A stretch of 64,000 nucleotides of DNA from Polaribacter ponticola (GTDB lineage Bacteria > Bacteroidota > Bacteroidia > Flavobacteriales > Flavobacteriaceae): the NCBI RefSeq assembly GCF_026191475.2, contig NZ_JAOSLC020000003.1:1395001-1459000 (forward strand). The letters run 5' to 3'. Shown here piece after piece: positions 1-7,300 of the stretch (position 1 is its first letter; the number at the start of each line of letters is the position of its first letter). The notes below the pieces were generated by a model. The model searched no databases and was not told the DNA's origin. It saw only the letters and a program-made list of their open reading frames with translations. Position numbers and translations under genes: made by a program.

Positions 1-230
1 CCAGCTTCTGCTCCTTCCATAGCAACAATTTTATCTACAAACTCTGTTGTATTTGGGTTTGTAAATCGGCTATATAAATTACGTTGTTTTTCTTCTGCGA
101 AGGAAGCTCGCATTTCTTCCGCATCATCAAAAACAAAACTAGATGTTAAATATAATGGCGTAGAATGCTCAGAAAACTGACTTCTTTCTGTTTGAGTTCT
201 TATTGCTTTTGTTTCGAAATGTTTTTTCAT
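1..230 (-). CDS. O-succinyl/acetylhomoserine sulfhydrylase-like PLP enzyme, N-terminal part (cut by window edge)
   Basis: Only the first 76 codons are in the window; the gene runs off the left edge. The product begins MKKHFETKAIRTQ and contains YSRFTNPNTTEF and the start of an EGAEAG motif, the normal N-terminus of the Cys/Met-metabolism PLP family (MetZ, MetB, MetY). The active-site lysine lies outside the window. It is the third gene of a minus-strand run behind metY and the metX-thrA fusion, so methionine synthesis from an activated homoserine is the likely role. MetZ-type sulfhydrylase is my first choice and cystathionine gamma-synthase the alternative; the fragment cannot separate them. 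Confidence 0.8.
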   Translation of the reverse strand, partial: MKKHFETKAIRTQTERSQFSEHSTPLYLTSSFVFDDAEEMRASFAEEKQRNLYSRFTNPNTTEFVDKIVAMEGAEA

Positions 231-304
231 ATTATGTTGTTTAGAATCAAGACCGATAACGCTTCTAGAACCAAGAACAAGGACTAAAACACATCATTCT
301 CCTC

Positions 305-346
305 TTTTATCTTGTTTCTTTTATCTTGTTTCTTTTATCTTGTTTC
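305..346. repeat. three perfect tandem copies of a 14-base unit
   Basis: TTTTATCTTGTTTC is repeated three times without change and a fourth copy begins at 347. Read on the minus strand it is a purine-rich GAAACAAGATAAAA array in the 183-base gap between the metX-thrA fusion and the sulfhydrylase gene. No coding sequence is seen in the gap. A related purine-rich GAAACGAGAAGCAAGAGACA stretch lies at about 36512. Confidence 0.9.
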
Positions 347-413
347 TTTTATATTTTTATCAATCAGTTTTATTATTGACTGAATTACTGCCAACTGAAA
401 ACAGCCTACTATT

Positions 414-3400
414 TTAGTTGTTATGTTTTGCCAGTCTTAAAATGTCTCCGAAAACGCCTCTTGCCGTTACTTTAGAACCTGCTCCTGCTCCCTGAATAAC
501 AATAGGTTGTTCTCCATAAGATTCTGTATAAATTTCAAAAATTGCGTCCGATCCTTTTAAAGACCCTAAAGGAGAGTTTTTACAAACCGACACCAATTTC
601 ACGTCTAAATTCCCTTTATTTTGTGATAAATCTCCACTCAGTTCTCCAATATAACGCAAAACATGATTTTCTTCTTGATTTTCTTTTAATTCCTGATATT
701 CATCATTCATTAAATCTAAATTAGACAGAAAATCTTCCACTGTTCCTTCTCTTAAATTTTCTGGAATTAAATTCTGAATATTAACATCTTTGAATTCGTT
801 TTCTAACTCTAATTCTCTTGCTAAAATCAGTAATTTTCTTGCAACATCATTTCCACCTAAATCTTCTCTTGCATCTGGCTCTGTAAATCCACTATCAATT
901 GCTTCTTTTAAAACCTCAGAAAAAGTCCTGTTTTCTGCTGAAAAAGTATTGAATAAATAACTTAAACTTCCAGAGAAAACACCTCTAATTTTAGTGATAT
1001 TCTCTCCAGATTCATGTAATAAACGAATCGTATCAATTAATGGTAAACCAGCACCAACATTAGTTTCATACAAATATTGCTTTTGGTATTCTTTTAATTT
1101 TGCTCTTACTTCTTTGTAAAAAGAAAAAGACAAGGTATTTGCAATTTTATTACAAGAAACTAAATCGAAACCTGCTTCTATAAACTGAATATAATTCCCC
1201 ACAAAAGGCACGTTTGCAGTATTATCAACGGCAATTAAGTTTTCGAAATGATGCGATTTTGCAAACTCAATAATATCTTCAATTGAAGTATTTTCTTGTC
1301 CGTTTGCAATTAAATCTTGCTCCCAGTTTTTAGAAACGCCATTTTTATTTAGCAAAGTTCTTTTAGAATCTGCAACAGCAAAAACGTTTAACTGTATTTT
1401 TCTTCGTTCTAAAACTGAAGCTGTATTCTCTAAAATTTGATCAATTAAAGTTCCACCAACAGTTCCTTTACCAAAAATTGCAATGTTTATTTTCTTCGCA
1501 ATTCCAAAAACTTGACCATGAATTACATTTACAGCTTTATGAAGTTCATCTTTCTTAACAACTAAACTCACATTTTTACCTGTAACTGTATTGTTAAATA
1601 AAACGGGTACAATTTGATTTTTTATCAATGCGTTATAAGGCAAATGAAATTCGCTTAAATCTTGACCAATTATAGAAATAACAGCAACATTATCTATTAT
1701 TGAAATATGATTTACATCTTGAGAATAAAAATCACTTTCAAATTCTTTTTCTAATGCTAAAATAGCATCAGAAGCCTTATCTGTATCTATTATTAAACCA
1801 ATTCCTCTTTCAGATGAACCTTGAGAGATGATACTTACACTAATATTTCTATCGCTTAAAGTTTTAAAAATACGTGCATCTACACCAACTTTACCTAGTA
1901 AACCTCTTCCTTCAAAGTTTAAAAGTGAAACATTGCTAATTGTTGAAATTGATTTTATTCCTTTTTCTGTAGATTTCGATGTTATTAAAGTTCCTTTATC
2001 TTCTTTATTAAAAGTATTTAAAATTCTTAAATTGATATTTTTCTCTAAAAGTGGAATAATGGTTTTTGCATGTAAAATTGTTGCTCCAAAATTAGCCAAT
2101 TCATTTGCTTCTGAAAATGAAAGTTGTTCAATTTTTTTAGCATCTGCAACTAAATCTGGGTTTGCAGTAAAAATTCCGCTTACGTGTGTGTAATTTTGCA
2201 ACTCTTCTGCATCTAAATAATTAGCCAATAAAGCAGCAGTATAATTACTTCCGTTTCTCCCTAAAGTTGTGGTTTGTCCTTTTTTATTAGAAGAAATAAA
2301 ACCAGTAACAACGTTTATTTTATCTGCATTATTTTTAAAGTAAGCAACTACATTTTCTGAAGAAACAGCATTTATAGGTTGTGCGTTTCCAAAATTTTCA
2401 TCGGTAATAATTAATGCTCTTGCATCTGTTACGTTTGCCTCAACATCAGATTTTTGTAATAAACTTGCAACTAATTTTACAGATAAAAGCTCACCTTGTG
2501 CTAAAACCTCATCTTTAATTTTCTCACTATAATCGCCTAATAAAGAAACACCTTCAAAAATAGTTTCTAACTTTAAAAATTCTTCTGATAAATCAACAGA
2601 ATTATTAGGAGCTTGTTGATACTCTTTTAATGTAGAAAATGCAGTTTTATATTCCTTTTTAGCTGCTGCTTTGTCTAAAATATCCTCTAAACTGTCTGTT
2701 GTATTTCCTCTTGCTGAAGCTACAACTGTTATTTTTTCTCCGTTTTGATGCTTATTAAGGATAATTTCTATCGCATTTTTAAGTCCTTCACCATTTGCTA
2801 AAGACTTTCCTCCAAATTTTAATACTTTCATTTTCTTTGCTCTATAATCTTTATTGAAAATAGGTTCTATTATTTTCTGTAATTGGTCATATTCCATTAA
2901 AAATGCATCATGACCATGCACAGAGTTAATTTCATTATACGTTACGTTTTCTTTTGTTAAGGCAAGTTTTTTATGCGTTTCTCTATTTTCTTCCGCAGTA
3001 AAAAACAAATCGGAATCTACACCTATGATGTGAATGTTAGCTTCAATCTTATCTAAAATCTCAATGTTTTTCTCATTATTTTTAGTAACATCAATACTCT
3101 TAAGTAATTGATTCATCAATTTATAAGAAGATAATTGATAGCGTTCTTGTAATTTTTTACCATGATGCAACAACCAACTTTCTACATCAAAAATATCTGA
3201 ATCGTTTTTTTTAGAACGATGAAAACGTTCTTTAAAAGATTCTGGCGTTCTGTAACATAACATTGCGTGCATTCTTGCATCGTGCACCGGATTGTTTGAA
3301 TTTACGAGAAACTGTTCTTGAATTTGACAATTTGCAATTAACCAATCTGTAGATTTCCAATCGGTGGCAATTGGTAAAAAATGTTTGGTTATTTTATTGT

Positions 3401-3815
3401 CTAAAACCATCATTTCCCAAGCAATTCCGCCACCTAAAGAACCACCAATTAATGCAAATAATTCTGTTATTTTTAATTGATTTAATCCTTCAAGAAAAAT
3501 GGTAGCAATATCTCTAGCAATAAAATCTTTATAATTTTCAATTAAAAAACCATCAAAACCATTTCCAGGAATATTAAAAGATAAAATTGTGTATACATTT
3601 GTATCAATTGCTTTTTCAGCACCAACAATATCTTGCCACCAACCGTTTTTACCAGCAACTTCAGAGTTTCCTGTTAATGCATGATTTACCAAAATTACTG
3701 GCGCACTTCCTAAATTTTGACCAAAAACTTGATAACTTAAATTCAATTCAGAAATAAAAGCCCCCAATTCTGTGGTGAAATTTTTAATTTTAATATGTTG
3801 TAATTGATGTTTCAA
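414..3815 (-). CDS. trifunctional fusion: homoserine O-acetyltransferase (MetX-like) - aspartokinase - homoserine dehydrogenase
   Basis: One 1133-residue frame joins two normally separate proteins. Residues 1-328 are an alpha/beta-hydrolase of the homoserine acetyltransferase type: nucleophile Ser126 in GGSLGG, likely acid Asp269 and His302 in HGHDAFL. Residues 329-1133 are a full-length ThrA. The aspartokinase part opens with MKVLKFGGKSLA, is followed by ACT-like regulatory sequence, and a homoserine dehydrogenase begins near 777 with the nucleotide-binding GKGTVGG at 782-788. About 805 residues for the second part matches E. coli ThrA (820). The polypeptide would phosphorylate aspartate, reduce aspartate semialdehyde and activate homoserine; only the Asd step is missing. 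It lies 104 bases behind metY, probably under the same SAM-I leader. Met329 could be an internal start, but the frame is continuous. Confidence 0.93.
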   Translation of the reverse strand: MKHQLQHIKIKNFTTELGAFISELNLSYQVFGQNLGSAPVILVNHALTGNSEVAGKNGWWQDIVGAEKAIDTNVYTILSFNIPGNGFDGFLIENYKDFIARDIATIFLEGLNQLKITELFALIGGSLGGGIAWEMMVLDNKITKHFLPIATDWKSTDWLIANCQIQEQFLVNSNNPVHDARMHAMLCYRTPESFKERFHRSKKNDSDIFDVESWLLHHGKKLQERYQLSSYKLMNQLLKSIDVTKNNEKNIEILDKIEANIHIIGVDSDLFFTAEENRETHKKLALTKENVTYNEINSVHGHDAFLMEYDQLQKIIEPIFNKDYRAKKMKVLKFGGKSLANGEGLKNAIEIILNKHQNGEKITVVASARGNTTDSLEDILDKAAAKKEYKTAFSTLKEYQQAPNNSVDLSEEFLKLETIFEGVSLLGDYSEKIKDEVLAQGELLSVKLVASLLQKSDVEANVTDARALIITDENFGNAQPINAVSSENVVAYFKNNADKINVVTGFISSNKKGQTTTLGRNGSNYTAALLANYLDAEELQNYTHVSGIFTANPDLVADAKKIEQLSFSEANELANFGATILHAKTIIPLLEKNINLRILNTFNKEDKGTLITSKSTEKGIKSISTISNVSLLNFEGRGLLGKVGVDARIFKTLSDRNISVSIISQGSSERGIGLIIDTDKASDAILALEKEFESDFYSQDVNHISIIDNVAVISIIGQDLSEFHLPYNALIKNQIVPVLFNNTVTGKNVSLVVKKDELHKAVNVIHGQVFGIAKKINIAIFGKGTVGGTLIDQILENTASVLERRKIQLNVFAVADSKRTLLNKNGVSKNWEQDLIANGQENTSIEDIIEFAKSHHFENLIAVDNTANVPFVGNYIQFIEAGFDLVSCNKIANTLSFSFYKEVRAKLKEYQKQYLYETNVGAGLPLIDTIRLLHESGENITKIRGVFSGSLSYLFNTFSAENRTFSEVLKEAIDSGFTEPDAREDLGGNDVARKLLILARELELENEFKDVNIQNLIPENLREGTVEDFLSNLDLMNDEYQELKENQEENHVLRYIGELSGDLSQNKGNLDVKLVSVCKNSPLGSLKGSDAIFEIYTESYGEQPIVIQGAGAGSKVTARGVFGDILRLAKHNN

Positions 3816-3840
3816 TTATTTGATAAATTAAAGTTACTTG

Positions 3841-3911
3841 TCTGTTCGAGCACAGTAGAAAACTCATAGGTTACAAAAGGTAAAAAGACCTTTCTACTGC
3901 ACTCAAGGAAA
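3841..3911. repeat. intergenic inverted repeat (palindromic, REP-like)
   Basis: The arm GAGCACAGTAGAAA (3848-3861) faces TTTCTACTGCACTC (3891-3904); 12 of 14 positions pair around a 29-base loop. The flanks GTTCGAG and CTCAAGGAAAC resemble the GTTCGAGCGCAGTCGAGA-type interspersed palindromes I know from Flavobacteriaceae genomes (from memory). It fills the gap between metY and the metX-thrA fusion and could form a processing or stability hairpin. Confidence 0.7.
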
Positions 3912-3919
3912 CAATAATA

Positions 3920-5194
3920 TTATATTTCTGAAAAAGCCGCTTTTAAATCTGCTTTTAAATCTTCTAAATCTTCAATACCAACAGACAATCTTATTAAATC
4001 TTGCGAAACACCTGCACTTGTTTGTGCTGCTTCATCTAATTGTTGATGTGTTGTACTTGCTGGGTGAATAATTAGCGATTTTGTATCACCAATATTTGCT
4101 AACAAAGAGAATACTTTTGTTTTATCTGCAATTACTTTTGCAGCTTCAAAACCTTTTTTCGGTCCAAAAGTTACAATTCCACTTTGCCCTTTTGGTAAAT
4201 ATTTATCTGATAATTTCTTATATCTATTACTTTCTAAACCAGGATAATTAACCCAAGCAACCTCTTCTTGTGCTTCTAACCAACTAGCTAATGCCAATGC
4301 ATTTTCTGAATGTTGTTTAATTCTAATAGGTAAAGTTTCTAAACCTTGAATAATATTAAACGCGTTTGTTGGACTTAAAGCGCCACCAAAATCACGTAAT
4401 CCTTCTAAAATTAATTTAAAAACATACGATGCTGCACCTAGAGTTTCATAATATTTTAAACCATGGTAACCTGCAGAAGGCTCTGTAAATTCTGGAAATT
4501 TACCATTAGCCCAATTAAAAGTACCAGCATCTACAATTGCGCCTCCTAAAGAAGTACCTTGTCCGCCAATATATTTAGTAAGTGAATGAATTACAATATC
4601 TGCACCATGTTTAATAGGATTTAATAAAACCGGTGTTGCAACAGTATTATCAACAATAAAAGGAACTTCTGCTGCTTTAGAGTGTACAGAAATTGCTTCT
4701 AAATCTAACACATCTAATTTAGGATTTCCTAAAGATTCTACAAAAAATGCTCTTGTATTTTCTTGAACTGCTTCTGCAAAATTATCTGGATTAGATGCAT
4801 CTACAAACGTAGTTGTAATTCCGAATCTTGGTAAAGTAACACTTAACAAATTGTAAGTTCCACCGTATAAACTACTAGAAGCCACAATATGATCTCCAGA
4901 TTTTAATAATGTTAATAATCCGGTAGAAATTGCTGCTGTACCAGAAGCAAAAACGACAGCGCCAATACCACCTTCTACAGCCGCTAAACGGTCTTGTAAA
5001 ATTTGATTTGTTGGGTTGTTTAAACGCGTGTAAATAAAACCTAATTCTTTTAATGAAAAAAGGTTTGCTGCATGTTCTGAATTGTTAAAAACATACGATG
5101 ATGTTTGGTAAATAGGTACTGCTCTTGTACCACCGTTTGTTGTTACATCATGCCCTGCGTGCAAAGCATTGGTTGCTAATTTTAATGTACTCAT
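3920..5194 (-). CDS. metY: O-acetylhomoserine sulfhydrylase (aminocarboxypropyltransferase)
   Basis: This PLP enzyme makes homocysteine from O-acetylhomoserine and sulfide. At 424 residues it has the usual MetY length. It carries YTRLNNPTNQILQDRLAAVE near residue 55, the substrate-region FVESLGNPKLDV, and the Schiff-base lysine Lys207 in HSLTKYIGGQG. The length and the GTSLGGAIVDAG segment after the lysine favour MetY over MetB or MetZ. It is the first gene after the SAM-I leader (aptamer 5320-5425), so it should be repressed when SAM is plentiful. Its substrate would be supplied by the acetyltransferase domain of the next gene downstream. Confidence 0.93.
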   Translation of the reverse strand: MSTLKLATNALHAGHDVTTNGGTRAVPIYQTSSYVFNNSEHAANLFSLKELGFIYTRLNNPTNQILQDRLAAVEGGIGAVVFASGTAAISTGLLTLLKSGDHIVASSSLYGGTYNLLSVTLPRFGITTTFVDASNPDNFAEAVQENTRAFFVESLGNPKLDVLDLEAISVHSKAAEVPFIVDNTVATPVLLNPIKHGADIVIHSLTKYIGGQGTSLGGAIVDAGTFNWANGKFPEFTEPSAGYHGLKYYETLGAASYVFKLILEGLRDFGGALSPTNAFNIIQGLETLPIRIKQHSENALALASWLEAQEEVAWVNYPGLESNRYKKLSDKYLPKGQSGIVTFGPKKGFEAAKVIADKTKVFSLLANIGDTKSLIIHPASTTHQQLDEAAQTSAGVSQDLIRLSVGIEDLEDLKADLKAAFSEI

Positions 5195-5290
5195 TTTTCT
5201 ATTTTTTTGAGTTAATAATTGATTAAAACAAAAGTTAAATGCATCATTGTAAATGATTGCTTACTAGAAAAATGTTATTAAGAAAATAGG

Positions 5291-5310
5291 ATTTTCCAGA
5301 ACAGGAAAAT
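5291..5310 (-). terminator. hairpin after the SAM-I aptamer, possible expression platform
   Basis: On the minus strand ATTTTCC-TGTTCT-GGAAAAT forms a perfect seven-pair hairpin 9 bases after the aptamer P1 stem and about 100 bases before metY. The following CCTATTTTCTTAATAAC is U-rich but not a clean U-run, so the terminator reading is tentative. Hairpin: seen. Function: inferred. Confidence 0.5.
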
Positions 5311-5319
5311 TCTTTTTTG

Positions 5320-5425
5320 TTATCTATCCAAATTATAAACATTTAGGTAGAATGTAGCACCTTCTTTATTTCTAAAGGGTTGCTAAGGCTTCATTGGGTC
5401 TAATCCCTCTGCCTTTCTTGATAAC
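5320..5425 (-). ncRNA. SAM-I (S-box) riboswitch aptamer
   Basis: On the minus strand the S-box core appears in order: P1 strand GTTATC (5420-5425), AAGAAAGGCAGAGGGA, GACCCAATGAAGCCTTAGCA, ACC, a P3-like arm, GGTGCTACATTC, and closing P1 strand GATAAC (5320-5325). P1 pairs perfectly over six bases. This matches the SAM-I consensus (AGAG-GxxGGAGGGA, UGAARCC-GGCAACC, GGUGCUAAUUCC). It sits between a good promoter and metY, as expected for SAM-dependent control of sulfhydrylase and homoserine genes. Confidence 0.95.
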
Positions 5426-5455
5426 ATTTCAATAAGTTATTGAACTTTGTGAGTG

Positions 5456-5488
5456 CAAATATATGCTCAGAAAATTTTAATAACCAAA
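5456..5488 (-). promoter_or_regulatory. Bacteroidota-type promoter of the SAM-I/metY transcript
   Basis: Read on the minus strand: TTTG (5485-5488), 21-base spacer, TATATTTG (5456-5463), then CACTCAC. This fits the flavobacterial housekeeping pattern TTG-N17-23-TAnnTTTG. The start of transcription would fall about 25 bases before the aptamer P1 stem. Confidence 0.75.
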
Positions 5489-5642
5489 TAAAAAATCAAT
5501 TATTTTTAAAACATTGCAAATAATGCATTTATATTAGGCTATTTATAAGAATCATTAAAATTAAAACTAGCCTTCTATATTTTTACTGATAAAACTATAA
5601 ACAAATATTATTAAATAAATTCTATTATTTAGATTTTAAACG

Positions 5643-5650
5643 TAACTTTG
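5643..5650 (+). promoter_or_regulatory. -7 element TAACTTTG ahead of the SAM-II/metK leader
   Basis: TAACTTTGCACC is a perfect TAnnTTTG -7 match. I see no clear TTG at the expected distance upstream. The implied start, near 5655, is just before the SAM-II aptamer, which supports the assignment. The rest of the 5489-5642 interval shows nothing beyond A+T-rich sequence. Confidence 0.6.
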
Positions 5651-5661
5651 CACCATAATTA

Positions 5662-5749
5662 CGAGGAAAAATTTGAACTGATTGCAACCTCTTTGTTGAA
5701 ATGTTTTAGATACTGAAACAAGTTCAGCAGAACAAAATGCTAAAGCAGT
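5662..5749 (+). ncRNA. SAM-II riboswitch (likely) upstream of metK
   Basis: The SAM-II core is recognisable: P1 strand GAGG (5663-5666), an A/U-rich linker, ACTG (5677-5680), ATTGCAA, P1 strand CCTC (5688-5691), and the 3' signature GCTAAA (5739-5744) followed by CAGT (5746-5749). CAGT pairs with ACTG to give the H-type pseudoknot. An extra hairpin CTGAA/TTCAG (5713-5727) fills the loop before GCTAAA. SAM-II is known from alpha-proteobacteria and Bacteroidota. The aptamer starts at the predicted transcript start and lies about 135 bases before metK. The call rests on motif order and pairing, not on a covariance-model search. Confidence 0.78.
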
Positions 5750-5884
5750 AATTATCTACTCCTTTTAGCGACCAAGCAATCTTTATATAGTTTTCAATTG
5801 ATTTCCATTGTTATGAAAATCATAGATTTAAAGAACCCTTCTGTTTACATTAAGGATTCAATTTTAATACATAATAAGATTTAT

Positions 5885-7141
5885 ATGTCATATTTATTTA
5901 CCTCAGAAAGTGTTTCTGAAGGACACCCAGACAAAGTTGCAGATCAAATTTCTGATGCTTTAATTGATAATTTTTTAGCTTTCGATAAAAATAGTAAAGT
6001 TGCTTGTGAAACTTTAGTTACTACAGGACAAGTTATTTTGGCCGGAGAAGTAAACTCTAAAACGTATTTAGACGTTCAAAAAATTGCACGTGATGTAATT
6101 AACAAAATTGGTTATACAAAAAGTGAATATATGTTTGATGGAAACTCTTGTGGAGTTTTATCTGCAATACATGAACAATCACCAGATATTAACCAAGGTG
6201 TAGACAGATCTAAACCAGAAGAACAAGGTGCTGGAGACCAAGGAATGATGTTTGGTTACGCAACCGATGAAACAGAAAACTATATGCCTTTGGCTTTAGA
6301 ACTTTCTCATAGGTTATTAATAGAATTAGCTGCTTTACGTAGAGAGAATAAAGATATTGGTTACTTAAGACCAGACGCAAAAAGCCAGGTAACAATTGAG
6401 TATTCTGATGACAATGTTCCGCAAAGAATTGATGCTATTGTAATTTCTACACAACACGACGATTTTGATGCTTCTGAAGAAGTAATGTTAGCTAAAATTA
6501 AAAAAGATATTGTAGAAATTTTAATTCCTAGAGTTGTTGCAAAATTACCTGCACATATTCAAACATTATTTACAGACAATATTACGTATCATATTAATCC
6601 AACTGGTGTTTTTGTAATTGGTGGACCTCATGGAGATACTGGTTTAACAGGTCGTAAAATTATTGTTGATACTTATGGAGGAAAAGGTGCTCACGGTGGT
6701 GGAGCTTTTTCTGGAAAAGACCCATCTAAAGTAGATAGATCTGGTGCTTATGCTACAAGACACATTGCAAAAAACTTAGTTGCTGCAGGTCTTTGTAAAG
6801 AAGTTTTAGTACAAGTTTCTTATGCAATTGGTGTTGCCAAACCTACAAGTATTAACGTAGAAACATACGGAACTTCTACTGTAGATTTAACGGATGGAGA
6901 AATTAGTAAAATAGTAGAAACTATTTTTGATATGCGTCCTTATTTCATAGAGCAAAGATTAAAATTAAGAACACCAATATATTCTGAAACTGCTGCTTAC
7001 GGGCATATGGGAAGAACTCCTGAAATTAAAACTGTTACCTTTTCTAATCCAATGGGAGAAACTGTTTCTGAAGAAATAGAAACTTTTACCTGGGAGAAAT
7101 TAGATTATGTAGAAACCGTAAAAAAAACTTTTAAGTTATAA
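5885..7141 (+). CDS. metK: S-adenosylmethionine synthetase
   Basis: It makes SAM from ATP and methionine. The sequence has [18 protein letters not shown] at the N-terminus, the ATP-binding [12 protein letters not shown], and [20 protein letters not shown] towards the C-terminus; 418 residues is the normal MetK length. I start at the ATG of [13 protein letters not shown]. The frame is open upstream to 5798, but those 29 residues ([10 protein letters not shown]...) are not part of the family and lie in the riboswitch leader. It is monocistronic, with a leader carrying a SAM-II-like aptamer and a strong terminator at 7165. Confidence 0.96.
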   Translation: MSYLFTSESVSEGHPDKVADQISDALIDNFLAFDKNSKVACETLVTTGQVILAGEVNSKTYLDVQKIARDVINKIGYTKSEYMFDGNSCGVLSAIHEQSPDINQGVDRSKPEEQGAGDQGMMFGYATDETENYMPLALELSHRLLIELAALRRENKDIGYLRPDAKSQVTIEYSDDNVPQRIDAIVISTQHDDFDASEEVMLAKIKKDIVEILIPRVVAKLPAHIQTLFTDNITYHINPTGVFVIGGPHGDTGLTGRKIIVDTYGGKGAHGGGAFSGKDPSKVDRSGAYATRHIAKNLVAAGLCKEVLVQVSYAIGVAKPTSINVETYGTSTVDLTDGEISKIVETIFDMRPYFIEQRLKLRTPIYSETAAYGHMGRTPEIKTVTFSNPMGETVSEEIETFTWEKLDYVETVKKTFKL

Positions 7142-7164
7142 ACTTAAAAACACCTTATAAATTT

Positions 7165-7196
7165 AGCCTTTAGAAAATTTTCTAAGGGCTTTTTTT
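7165..7196 (+). terminator. Rho-independent terminator of metK
   Basis: AGCCTTTAGAAA-att-TTCTAAGGGCT forms a long stem with one G-U pair, followed by seven T. It begins 24 bases after the metK stop. Confidence 0.9.
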
Positions 7197-7300
7197 ATTC
7201 AAAACCTAACATAAATTCCTAAATCTCTTTAACAAAACTTTAAGATATCACCTTTTATAGTTTACGTATTTTCGAAAACAATTCAAATCAAACAATTATC

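Noticed and set aside
1828-2193. 121-codon antisense frame in the aspartokinase region
   Set aside because: Shadow frame within a conserved enzyme domain.
5798-5884. 29-codon N-terminal extension of metK
   Set aside because: Not part of the MetK family; it lies in the leader behind the SAM-II-like aptamer. [13 protein letters not shown] is the canonical start.
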